In this document: positions 10,196 through 19,481 of the stretch, one piece after another
Position numbering within the stretch: the stretch's first letter is position 1
Layout of the letters: each line of letters begins with the position of its first letter
Assembly: GCA_914767885.1 (NCBI GenBank)
Contig: CAJZBQ010000018.1
Location: forward strand, 372,001-436,000
Direction: 5' to 3'
Source of the DNA: Blepharisma stoltei
Lineage: Eukaryota; Ciliophora; Heterotrichea; Heterotrichida; Blepharismidae
Length of the DNA stretch: 64,000 nucleotides
Made by a program: the position numbers and the translations under genes
Notes under the pieces: generated by a model
What the model was told of the DNA's origin: nothing
What the model saw: only the letters and a program-made list of their open reading frames with translations
The model's database searches: none

Positions 10196-12643
10196 TTAAT
10201 GCAATATAATGTTTTCTTCCCTATCGAAAGAACTGCAAATCTGCCTTATCTCTGTCCTGGACTTAACAAATGAAAATTGTCCATAAAGAAAATTGCAAAG
10301 CTCTTGCAATTTTTTACGAAAAAGGATTGGACAGAAAAAAATCATGAGCTGCTTGCATAAATCTTTCCCAATAGTTTCTAAATTTTCTTGTGATATATGA
10401 GATTCCTCAATTAGATTCTTTTTAGACGGGCCAAAAAAGGAAGACTCAAGTGTAAAACTATTAAGAATTCCAAATTCTCTGAAAAACACAATTCTTGAGG
10501 TTTTTTCTTTATATTTTTCCATTCTAAAGCGTGAATTCTTATAAGAAATCAGCCCATTTCTTTTTGCTAATAAAAAAGGAAATAGTTTAATAAACAAATT
10601 ATTTCTAGTATCATCTAAATCCCCAGTGGACTTACAGGCATATATAAATATATCTTTTTTCGTTGAGTGGCCATGCATATCGCAATGCAAAGCAATTTCT
10701 CTTTCTTCTGATAGCATTTGGACAATTTTTTTTGAATAATAAATAGTAGGGTGCATATATTTATTAGGATTTATTCAGCGTCTATTTAAATCAACTCCAA
10801 GAAGACTACACCTATAATTTCCATATATAACACCATCAGGATTTAGCATAGGAATTATTTTGAAAATATATTTTCTCCTTAATTTTATCGCTTCTTTTGA
10901 GTTTCCTAATAGAAATTCTATTGCCCCTTTCATCATGTAGGAAGAATTTGATTCTCCTGGATGGACTCTTGCTGTTAAAACTACTGCTTTTTTATTCTTA
11001 TGCTCATTTGTATTTTTATTGTCATCAGTTTTTGTGTTGCTTTTATATTTTTCAATAAGTCTTATATGAGCCTGCTGCCTCAAAATTTTCTGTTTTAAAA
11101 GCTTTCTTGCAGCAGCACTTTTTTTATACACAAATAGCATGGTGAAATCACAGATTCGCTATCTCCTAGACCTGTTTCGAGTTTGGGGACCTTGCTGCGG
11201 CCTGAAGCCAAACTGATCCGAAACGGAGTTACTGGTACTGGGCATTTGCTTTCTGGTTGGGTTTTGCCTCCCTCGTCTGGAAATGAAGACTTTGTGTCTT
11301 CCCGATGGACATTTGAGATAGAAGACTTTTATTCCTAGTGACCACTAGTGCTGACGATGAAGGCATAGTTGGTACCGATATTAGCTAGGAAGTTTATCCT
11401 TAGCGGGAACTCTAGTCACTCAAGTAGCCGTCAGGTTCCAAACCTGCGTACTCCAAGGCTCCGAGGCAGCATAAGAACTGATTTTTAACCAGAGGAGAGC
11501 TATTTCTGGTGGAAATGCTGATATACTCAGGGAGCTGAATGGGTCTTCTACGAAGACTCGTCTCGGGTGAGGCATAAAAGGAGGAAGAGCCCTAGTCTAT
11601 AATTAATGCTAATGTTAATGATGCAGCACTTTTTTGGAGGTTTTTGTATTCTTGTTCTCAAGACGTGTAGGTGCTGATATTTTCTGTTATAGTTAAAACT
11701 GGGCAAATATTCCCCGCAAGAGTCCTGCATAATGGGTTCACCCTCAAAAATTGGCTTGCATTCGGATTTGAAGAATAAGAAGACAGGTCGTCCATTAGCT
11801 GAGTATAGTTATAAGGAAAGCTATAAGCAAAATATACTAAATCATTTTCATGTTTAAATGTGAAGGTAAACGTCAACGTAAAATAATAACGAATTTTGCT
11901 TTTATCGTATGATGGTCTTTGTATATTATTTTGAAAATAACTTATCATCGTCCCATCTCTATATCACTCTTTTCCGGTTAATTCAAATTCTCTTTTTGAA
12001 AAAATCAGCGGTTTCATTCCATCATTGAATAAAGACTTCCGCTTCATTAAATTGATGATATTAATGGGTGAAGCGGATTTGCCGTCTCTGATTGTCTATA
12101 TCTAAAAATTTTCACAAACACTCTCTTTTTTTGCTAGCTATACTATTTTTTTGTTTCAGGGGCGATTAGAGGCAGCCAACCTGCTTCACCCATATTAAAT
12201 CTTACTTTGTGGTTCGCTTTATAATTTTCTACAGAGAAATAAAATCATTGTGTGTGCCCTTGAGTTTCCATATCGAATTCTAATAGCAAGTCATATAAAT
12301 CTTCATTATGTTTTATTGCTTTTCTTAAATTTCCACTTTCGAATTTCGAATTAAATTTTAAGGTGTTTTCGGCTGGTATTACAATCGTATACTCTTGGGG
12401 AAGTTGCTTAAAGGGAGTGTAGCTTTTCATATTCAAATATTGTTGGTAGTCTGATTAAGGAATACCATAATCATGTGATAAAGCAATTTCATTACGAATT
12501 TGGAGAGGAATTTCTCTTTTGGGGATTTGGTTGTGTAAATTTGAATCTTCATCGTAGACTCGTGCTCGAGAGTCATAAACAAGAATGCCATCCATTTCGT
12601 AGCGGTATAGATTAGATTGGCCTGTATCTTCTTTCGATCTCAT
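10196..12643 (-). CDS. Cytosolic carboxypeptidase (M14, CCP/AGBL-type), probable tubulin deglutamylase
   Basis: Removing one 15-nt intron, a 134-bp TIR element and a 511-bp retroposon unit leaves 595 codons. The start is the first in-frame ATG (MRSKEDTG). The N-terminal CCP domain has [14 protein letters not shown] and GHTQWFYF, with Trp encoded by TGA. The catalytic domain has HPGES (Zn ligands His and Glu), [11 protein letters not shown] and GVDLNRRW (substrate contacts; Trp from TGA at 10775-10777), CDMHGHS (third Zn ligand) and FTLESSF (catalytic Glu region). CCP enzymes remove glutamates from tubulin side chains or tails, fitting a heavily ciliated cell. The isotype (CCP1/4 versus others) is not resolved. 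It starts divergently from the MFS gene. Confidence 0.9.
11112..11635. mobile_element. SINE-like retroposon in the carboxypeptidase exon, 13-bp TSD
   Basis: A 498-bp GC-rich block is flanked by a perfect direct repeat GCAGCACTTTTTT (11112-11124 and 11623-11635). Removing it plus one repeat joins NLQKSAA to ARKLLK in frame. The right end carries short TTAATG-like iterations, similar to the simple-sequence tails of retroposons. The target duplication itself has no TA. A nearby TA pair (GAATAC on one side, GTATAA on the other) would also join in frame. Confidence 0.7.
12058..12198. mobile_element. 134-bp TIR element/IES in the carboxypeptidase exon
   Basis: Ends GGGTGAAGC and GCTTCACCC form terminal inverted repeats. 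They are flanked by the direct repeat ATATTAA (12058-12064 and 12192-12198). Excision restores RFNIINLMK, a conserved CCP segment that the insert splits. The ends are unlike the TTACTCCC family, so this is a separate MITE type. Confidence 0.85.
12451..12465 (-). other. 15-nt intron in the carboxypeptidase gene
   Basis: On the minus strand GTATTCCTTAATCAG carries an in-frame TAA. Removing it joins SHDY to DYQQYLNMK in frame. Confidence 0.88.
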
Positions 12644-13132
12644 AAATGCTCAAAAATCATCGTTTTGGTTTTGAGCATTATTACTTGAGTTAATATACTT
12701 TATTAGGCAATTAATTTATTTTTTAAAATCTACCTTTGCTTTCCTAGTGCCTTGCACAATTTATCCTAATTGGAATAGAAGATTCCATAAAAATATTTAT
12801 ACCTAATTAAAATAAAACAAATTCACCCTATTTATTATATGAAAATAAGACAAAAACCCAGTGGAATATTTTATTTATTATGATTAGATATAATTATTAT
12901 CTAAAAAATTAGGCTTTGGTATAGCAAATTAAAGGCATTGGGACTTAAGCATCAGTTTAATATAGTTTTTATCTTATAATTTATCTGCAGAATACGTTTA
13001 TTGGATTTATTTTTATTCCACTAATATGCTAATCGCTGGGTCTGTTTGGTTTTATTTTAATAAAATATATTAAATGAATAAATATTTATCTGATTAATAT
13101 CAAAATTCATTAGTTACTTAAAGTTGCCTATA
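12644..13132. other. Divergent intergenic region, carboxypeptidase and MFS genes
   Basis: 489 bp of AT-rich DNA between two outward-facing start codons, presumably carrying both promoters. No repeat, IES end or conserved motif was recognised. Confidence 0.4.
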
Positions 13133-14578
13133 ATGGATGAGAAAAAACACTCTTGCAAGCTATCTCCCAAATGCATTTTGGTATTTATGACTGCGATAAG
13201 TATCGTTATCTACATTGATCGTGGAGCTTTATCTGCTATTATTCCAATTCTCCAAGAAGACTCAACTTTAAATCTGAATCCAATTGAAGCGGGTTCATTA
13301 GGCTCTCTATTTATGCTTGGTTATATGATAACTTGCCCAATATTTGCCCATGAAGCTCAATTCATTCATCCTTTATACTTGATGGCTATTGGGCTCATTA
13401 TATGATCAATTGCTGTATTATCGATTTCCATGATTACCTCATTCTGGCCTTTAGCAATTGCAAGAGCTTTTACAGGGATTGGAGAAGCATCATTTATCTC
13501 TTTATCCCCGCCTTATATTATGGAAGTAGCCCCAGAGCAGCATAAAAGTATGTGACTTGCTATATTTTTTGCGTCTATGCCTATAGGATATGCAATCGGA
13601 TTTGTATATGGGAATTCTACATACGAATTATTTAATGCTTGGTACGCGCCTTTTGCTATTGAAGGCATAGCGATTATTCCTCTAATCATCATTTCGTTGC
13701 TTGCTTATAAAGACCCTAGCCTGCTTTCAAGAAAGCAAATAGGAGAAAGCAACGAATATGCAACACTCACAATGTGCCAACAACTTGAAAAATTGGCCAA
13801 AAATCCAATATTTATCTGCTTGTCACTTGGATATGGGGCTTATGCATTTACAGTAGGTGGCATTTCTTATTGGGTAAGATCTATGTAGGGTCCTGATTTT
13901 CTGCAAAAATATTTTAATTTAAGTGCGAGTTCTTCAACCTTGTGACTAGGAGGAATCACCATTTTCTGTGGACTTGTTGCAACCATTCATGGCTCTTGGA
14001 TTTTAGACAAAAGACTGGTAAAAGAAAATAAGCTTTTTCATGATGGTCTCGCTACAGAAGAGGAAATTGAAAATACAAGGACGAGAGAAGCTACGTTTAT
14101 TCTTCTTATTTCTATGACTTTAGGGACGATTATTGGAGTAATTGGGTCGCTTACTGATGATTTTTATCCTTTCATTATTTGTTTGGGAATTGCAGAATAT
14201 ATGATATTTTTGTAAAACTAATTTAGGGGGCATGGACCAGTGGGAATTGCATTGATGACTTGTGTTTCAAAAGAAATGAGAGGACAGTCTAATGCGATTT
14301 CTATATTTATTACACATCTAGTTGGAGACTTTCCTTCTCCTTTTCTAATTGGGATATGATTTGAAACAATAGGATTATACTGGGGAATGTTCTGTGTTAC
14401 AGCTTGGCTGAGCTGGTCTGCTCTTTTTATGGGATTAGCATGAAATTTTGCTGTAAAATATATGTAGAGATATAATGGGCAGAGTGTGCTTTATGTATTG
14501 TCTCATCTATTTAAAAGTAGTAAAGAAGGTTTGAAAAATAGCGCGAGAGATGTGAAATTTGAAAAATTTCAAAATTAA
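13133..14578 (+). CDS. MFS transporter, Spinster-like
   Basis: Translating TGA as Trp and removing three 15-nt introns gives 466 residues with about twelve hydrophobic segments. It starts at ATG in MDEKKHSCKLSPK. Segment 1 reads ISIVIYIDRGALSAIIP. RAFTGIGEASFISLSPPYI resembles the signature between segments 4 and 5 of Spinster-like lysosphingolipid or sugar transporters. SYWGPDFLQKYF and GHGPVGIALM are restored only after splicing. The long loop with KRLVKENKLFHDG is cytosolic by the usual topology. The substrate cannot be told from sequence. TGA Trp codons occur at least at 13403 and 13551. Confidence 0.87.
13874..13888 (+). other. 15-nt intron 1 of the MFS gene
   Basis: GTAAGATCTATGTAG. 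It ends in an in-frame TAG; removal joins SYW to GPDFLQ. Confidence 0.9.
14212..14226 (+). other. 15-nt intron 2 of the MFS gene
   Basis: GTAAAACTAATTTAG. Removal converts two in-frame stops into the continuous frame MIFLGHGPVG. Confidence 0.9.
14453..14467 (+). other. 15-nt intron 3 of the MFS gene
   Basis: GTAAAATATATGTAG. Removal joins NFA to RYNGQSVLY. If unspliced, the protein would end at KYM a few residues into the intron. Confidence 0.75.
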
Positions 14579-14945
14579 AAATTAGCCAGATAGTTTTAAT
14601 TAATAGTAGATATTTAAATTTTTAAAAATAGGACAGAAGTTATGCAAAAATAAATTTAAATATTGTTTTTCTCCAAACAAAACTAATAATTTTTAATAAT
14701 AATTATTAGAGATCTGTTTTTAATTTATTTTACGTTAAAGATTATGATTTTTGCAATAATTTACCTTACCCATATCAGTTTCCTATTTTTAGCTTTTTTT
14801 TTAATAATTTCTCAACAAATATAAAACTCTTTATCATCTTAAGGCTCTATTCTCATTATTATCTGAACATTTTCGACCATACAGATTATCTTAAAACTAA
14901 CTAAAAATGCAGCTTCTCAACTTATAATCCAAATAATAAGACTGA
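14579..14945. other. AT-rich intergenic stretch
   Basis: 367 bp between the transporter stop and the kinase ATG. Low-complexity A/T with no recognisable element. Confidence 0.35.
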
Positions 14946-17120
14946 ATGGGAACATGCTGCGCAGCCAGGCCAAGAGGAAAAGAGCTTGATATAATATCAA
15001 CAAATCGAAATGTAACACAAAGATTGCTTAAAACAGCTAGAGTGGAAACTCGTGAAGTAGGAGTTCTTGTGAACTCAATTAGCTTAGAAGGCTACTATTC
15101 ATCTTCCTGCAGTTCCAGAAGAGATCTAAATTCAACTAAAAGAAGTGGCTACGACATAGAAACCAATAAAAGTGATTCCAGAAGAGCAAATGTGCCACAA
15201 ATTCCTATAAATAAAACATTATTTACAAAAGAATCAGAAAGTCAAAGCCAAAATTCCCTCATGCATTCTTTAAGAAATGACGAAGCAATCGAAAATTCCA
15301 GAAGTTTTTCAGAAAATCCTGAAAGCAAGCCACGAGATTTGCTGAGTTTAATTAAAAGTCGAAATTCAAGCGTCGAAAGTATTCAATCATCGAGTGTAAA
15401 TAAACCGCACTTACCTTTAGAGCGAAATTCAGTAAGTGAAATTAAGCTTTCACCTTCAAATTCAATCAGCGTCATTCAACTATCGCCAGACGGCACACCA
15501 TACAGTAATCCTCGAAATCTACTGACAAAGAAATCATCATTTTTAAATATTCCAGAAAAAACCTATATGCGTCAAGAATCATTGATAAGTGAGGACTCAG
15601 GAGTTTTTTCTGATGACAGTGTTGACTCAGACAGAGGTGGAATGTCACCTATAGATATCCTTGCTCCATTAAAAGATCCAGCAAAGGATTTTCAAAGTGC
15701 GAAAACGATGAAAAAGCATGTATCTATAAGGAGCCCATCGAAAGAAGATCTTAGCATTGAAAAATCAACGCTTAAGCCTACAGCAAGAAACTCGTTTATG
15801 ACAATAAAGAAAGTTCAAGTCATCCACACAAAAGAAATCAATAGAGTCAAGCTTACTAATGACAAATTTCAGCTGAACCAATATACTGCTGACTGCATGG
15901 TAGGGCAAGGGGCTTTTGGCAAAGTTTACCGGGCGAAAGACAGTTCTGGAAATTTAGTAGCAATAAAAATATATAATAAGCAGCAATTAAGACACAGATG
16001 GATAGGGAAAGCAAAAACTGCACTTTTTGCAGTGAAATGTGAAATAGAAATCATGGAGAAGCTTGAGCATCCTAATGTTTTGCAGCTTTATGAAGTAATT
16101 GAAAACGACGTCTGCAACAAAATTTATATGATTTTAGAATTCGCACCAGGAGGGACCTTAAACGAAATATCGCCTATGGAAGAAAAAGAAGCTCTTTATT
16201 ACTTCAAGCAGCTAATTCTAGGGCTGGAATATCTCCATGAAAAGGCACTCGTGGTGCATAGAGATATAAAGCCTCAGAATTTATTGCTAGATGAATACTT
16301 AACTTAACTTAATTATTCGGTGTTTAAGGTGTCTAGTGCCGCAGACACCAAAAATGGACCTTTTAGCTAAACTGGTGACGTCACGGAGCTATCTTGGAAT
16401 CGCGGTGGTCAGCCCAACCGGCCAAACCTTCTATCAACGCTTCGCCTCCAGCCGCCGCACATCTCACCCGGCGCGTTGCCGTCGCTCTGTCTCGACTCAG
16501 CTCCTGCGCGTGTTCCGCCTAAGGGTCATCCTCCCGTGGGGATGTGCTGAGGGGTAAAACTCCGAAATCTTGAACGCACTGAGGAGCTGTTCCTTTGGTT
16601 ATCCCCAAAGTTAAACAGCTATTGCTGTGCAGAAGTTCTCGAGAGAAAACCCAACCCCATAAATAAAATTCTATGAGGGAGAGAAAATTAGCAGAGCTAA
16701 TTTCTCTCGAACCGAATGCCATTTTTATTTATATTGCTAGATGAACACAATAATCTAAAAATATCAGATTTCGGGTCTGCCCAAGAAATGGCAAATGGAA
16801 GAGACGAATTTTCTAATAGTGCAGGGACTTGGGCGTTTATGGCACCTGAATTGCATGGAGGAAATGGATCATTTAAGGGAAGACCTGTAGATATATGGGC
16901 AGTCGGAGTAACCTTGTTTTATATGCTGGAAGGAAAAACTCCATTCAATGGGAGGAGGCTGATTGATCTGTATGAAGCTGTGAAAAACCAAGAAGTGGTG
17001 GTTCCCGAAAAATATAACGATGACTTGAAGGATCTGATTTTGAAAATGCTCAATAAAGATCCAGACCAACGAGCTTCCATAGAACAGATAAAATCCCATC
17101 CTTGGGTAAAACTTGTATAA
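14946..17120 (+). CDS. Ser/Thr protein kinase, CaMKK-like, split by a SINE-like insertion
   Basis: After removing the insertion and one target-duplication copy the protein is 574 residues. The N-terminus MGTCC is a likely N-myristoylation/palmitoylation signal. Residues about 20-300 are a Ser/Asn-rich disordered tail. The kinase domain (about 310-570) has GQGAFGKV, VAIKIYNK, then an insert-containing stretch RWIGKAKTALFAVKCEIEI typical of CaMKK/LKB1-like kinases, HRDIKPQN, DFGSA and the APE-type motif MAPEL. The insertion lies between LLLDE and HNNLKISDFG, the loop joining catalytic and activation segments, so an unexcised copy would destroy the enzyme. Substrate assignment is by family resemblance only. 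Confidence 0.88.
16282..16745 (-). mobile_element. SINE-like retroposon, family A copy 1, in the kinase exon
   Basis: A 436-bp element flanked by a perfect 14-bp duplication TATTGCTAGATGAA (16282-16295 and 16732-16745). Read on the minus strand it starts AAAAATGGCATTCGG and ends in a (TTAAG)n-like tail. A homologous 437-bp copy lies at 34839-35275. The duplication begins with TA, so a TA-dependent excision machinery could remove it precisely. Confidence 0.85.
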
Positions 17121-17302
17121 ATTAAAATATTTTTATATAAACATAAAATGGCCAAGACCTTACTAATCATAATATATTTTAATACATAATTATAAGGCAT
17201 GGACATTTAGTCAGATTTATTAGTAAAATATTTGATAGTTAAATAATTCTTATTTCCTTGGAGAAATTTGTTGAAATTTGGGAATGTTGAACATATTAAA
17301 AG

Positions 17303-18259
17303 ATGGAAGGACCAAGAGTGCAATTATATGGAATCCTTTTGTCACAGCCAACAAGGACTCTATATGAATTTTGTTCATTGTGTAATATTCCATTTGATTT
17401 TGTAAGAGTTGATTTACTTAAAGGAGAACACAAAACTGAGTGGTACTCTCAAATAAACCCAGATCAATTGGTTCCTGCAATCACTCATGGAGATTTCAAG
17501 CTTGCAGAGACTTTTGCAATTATCCCATATCTAGCTGAGTATTATCATGTCGATAATCAGTGGTACCCTCAAGACCTCCATAAAAGATCCCACATTAATG
17601 CTTTTTTCCATTGGCAGCATAACACTATAAGGAAAAGCATTCGCACCTTAATTTTAGAAAAAGTTATTGGCCCCAAACTTATTTCCGTATCACAATTTAA
17701 AGTATTTTTTCTTAATTTTAAAATAAATCTATTTTATTATGCTAAGTTCTTAAAAGAATCCTTTTCAATGTTTGAAATAATAAATTAAATAAACTCCTCC
17801 TATCTATTTATTTTTTCCACCTTATTATTTAAATTCCAATGATAAATTTAAATTAAAACAAAATTATTATAAACTTTTGTCTAATTTTTTTTTAATAAAT
17901 AGAAAATTTTCTATTGATATTAAACATAAATTAACTGCATTTCATTAAGCTGAGTTAGAGGAATGCAGCCAATAACAGCTGAAAGAGAAGCAGAATTAAG
18001 AGCTGATGCAATAAATAAATTGCGAGATGTAACTCAAATGCTTGAAAAGTGGAACTTCATTGCTCAAACTTCTGATTTAAGCACAGCTGATCTTGCATGC
18101 TATAATGAAATTGTTCAATTGAAATTTCTCAATTTTGACTTCAATGAGTGGCCAAGGATCAAATCATGGGTAGAAGAGATTGAGAGACTTCAAATTGTTC
18201 AAGAAACAAATGGAGAACTATTAGCAGTTGTTGAAAAATTTAACACTCCACAAGCTTAA
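17303..18259 (+). CDS. Glutathione S-transferase, theta-like
   Basis: Joining across a 276-bp TTA-bounded IES gives 226 residues, normal for theta GSTs. The N-terminal thioredoxin-like domain has YGILLSQPTRTLYEF, in which the Ser of LLSQPTR matches the theta-class catalytic serine, and QLVPAI with the cis-proline used in glutathione binding. The helical C-terminal domain has KVIGPKL joined to RGMQPITAEREAEL, then NFIAQTSDLSTADLACYNEI, matching the theta pattern (SLADL). The role is conjugation of glutathione to electrophiles. A decayed copy follows at 18640. Confidence 0.9.
17679..17957. mobile_element. 276-bp TTA-bounded IES in the GST exon
   Basis: TTA direct repeats at 17679-17681 and 17955-17957 enclose very AT-rich non-coding sequence. 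Excision restores GPKLRGMQP in frame. No strong terminal inverted repeat and no similarity to the MITE core was seen. Confidence 0.8.
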
Positions 18260-18639
18260 TTATATAATCAACTACCTTGCATAACTTAGCATGCCTTTTC
18301 TATTTATGATAATAAATTACAGTCCATGCAATTATATATTTTAATTTTAGTAGATCTTTTATTTTTTATGGATATCTTGCATAAAATAAAGATTAATTCT
18401 GCATATAGCATAATAAATAAATAATTAACGCTTATCGCCCACAATTATTGGGCCAATTCTTCCATCAGGTATCATTAAGATCGCTTTTGATTGATGGTTA
18501 ACTCAAAACAATTCTATTTCTCAAACTTTTCCGTTGTTAGTAATCAAGATAGTTTTAATTTGTATTACTTCCAAGTGTAGGTGTTGTGCACTGTGCGCAT
18601 CGATGGCTCTTGTTTACATTCTATAATCTGATGAATACA

Positions 18640-19133
18640 CTGGATGTAACCATATTGATTCCTCTTATCCCACTCATGCAGAATTTATATGAATTTTATT
18701 CATTGTATATATCTCATTTGATTTTGTAAGAGTCGATTTGTTTATTACCAAAGTACCATCTTGTCAATTAATTCTTAGGGAAATCAAGGTTAAAAGATGA
18801 AAGAATTATAATATTGAATGCTTTGATAAAATTGATAAAGAACTTTTAAAAAATCAATTCTTAAATTGCTCAAGACAAATTATTAGCAAAGAAATTACAA
18901 TATGTATCTTAAATAGTTGACAACTGAAATTTTATAACTCAAACATCTGAATTAAGCATAGCAGATATTGTTTGCTATAACGAAACTGCTCAATTGAAAT
19001 TTCTTAATTGTGACTTTACTAAGTGGCCAGAGATTAAATCATGGATAAAGAGATTGAGAGACTTTAAATTGTTCAAGAAACTAATGGAGATCTATTTGCG
19101 TTTATCCAAAAAATGAGCAGCCCAAAAGTTTAA
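18640..19133 (+). pseudogene. Decayed duplicate of the GST gene
   Basis: Positions about 18680-18745 match the start of the neighbouring GST (ATATGAATTTTATTCATTGT, then CATTTGATTTTGTAAGAGT). Positions about 18930-19130 match its C-terminal domain: residues recognisable as NFI.QTSELSIADIVCYNE, then AQLKFLNCDFTKWPEIKSW. The middle is largely missing and several frameshifts and stops are present, including one right after the IKSW region. Order and direction are the same as the intact gene, so this is a tandem duplication in decay. No IES-like explanation repairs it. Confidence 0.8.
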
Positions 19134-19481
19134 ATATATGTCTAGAGATGCATGAGTAAGTATGATAATCATATCTGGCACAAATTTCTATCTTAATAGA
19201 GAAACACTATCTAGTGTAAATTATCATTTATGACTTGCCCATGATAATAAATTAGAATTAAAAATAATTGATAATAATTAAAATCTTTTCAGCTATCTCC
19301 ATTTTTTTATATGCTTTTTACACTCAAGATCTTTTAAATCAAATCATTTATTTTTCCAGATTTAAAACTTAAAAGAAAAATAAATCATGGAAGAGAAAAT
19401 TATCTAGCGCTTCTTAGGAAAATACCGATTAAAACAATTAACAATAAAATACTTGATAAAATTAAAAGACTAATAATTATT
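19134..19481. other. AT-rich intergenic stretch
   Basis: 348 bp between the GST pseudogene and the stop of the first CDPK. No recognisable feature. Confidence 0.35.

Noticed and set aside
16336-16557. Open frame inside the SINE-like element in the kinase gene
   Set aside because: The second copy at 34.8 kb does not keep the frame, and the protein is Arg/Ser-rich with no homology. It is GC-rich non-coding DNA.
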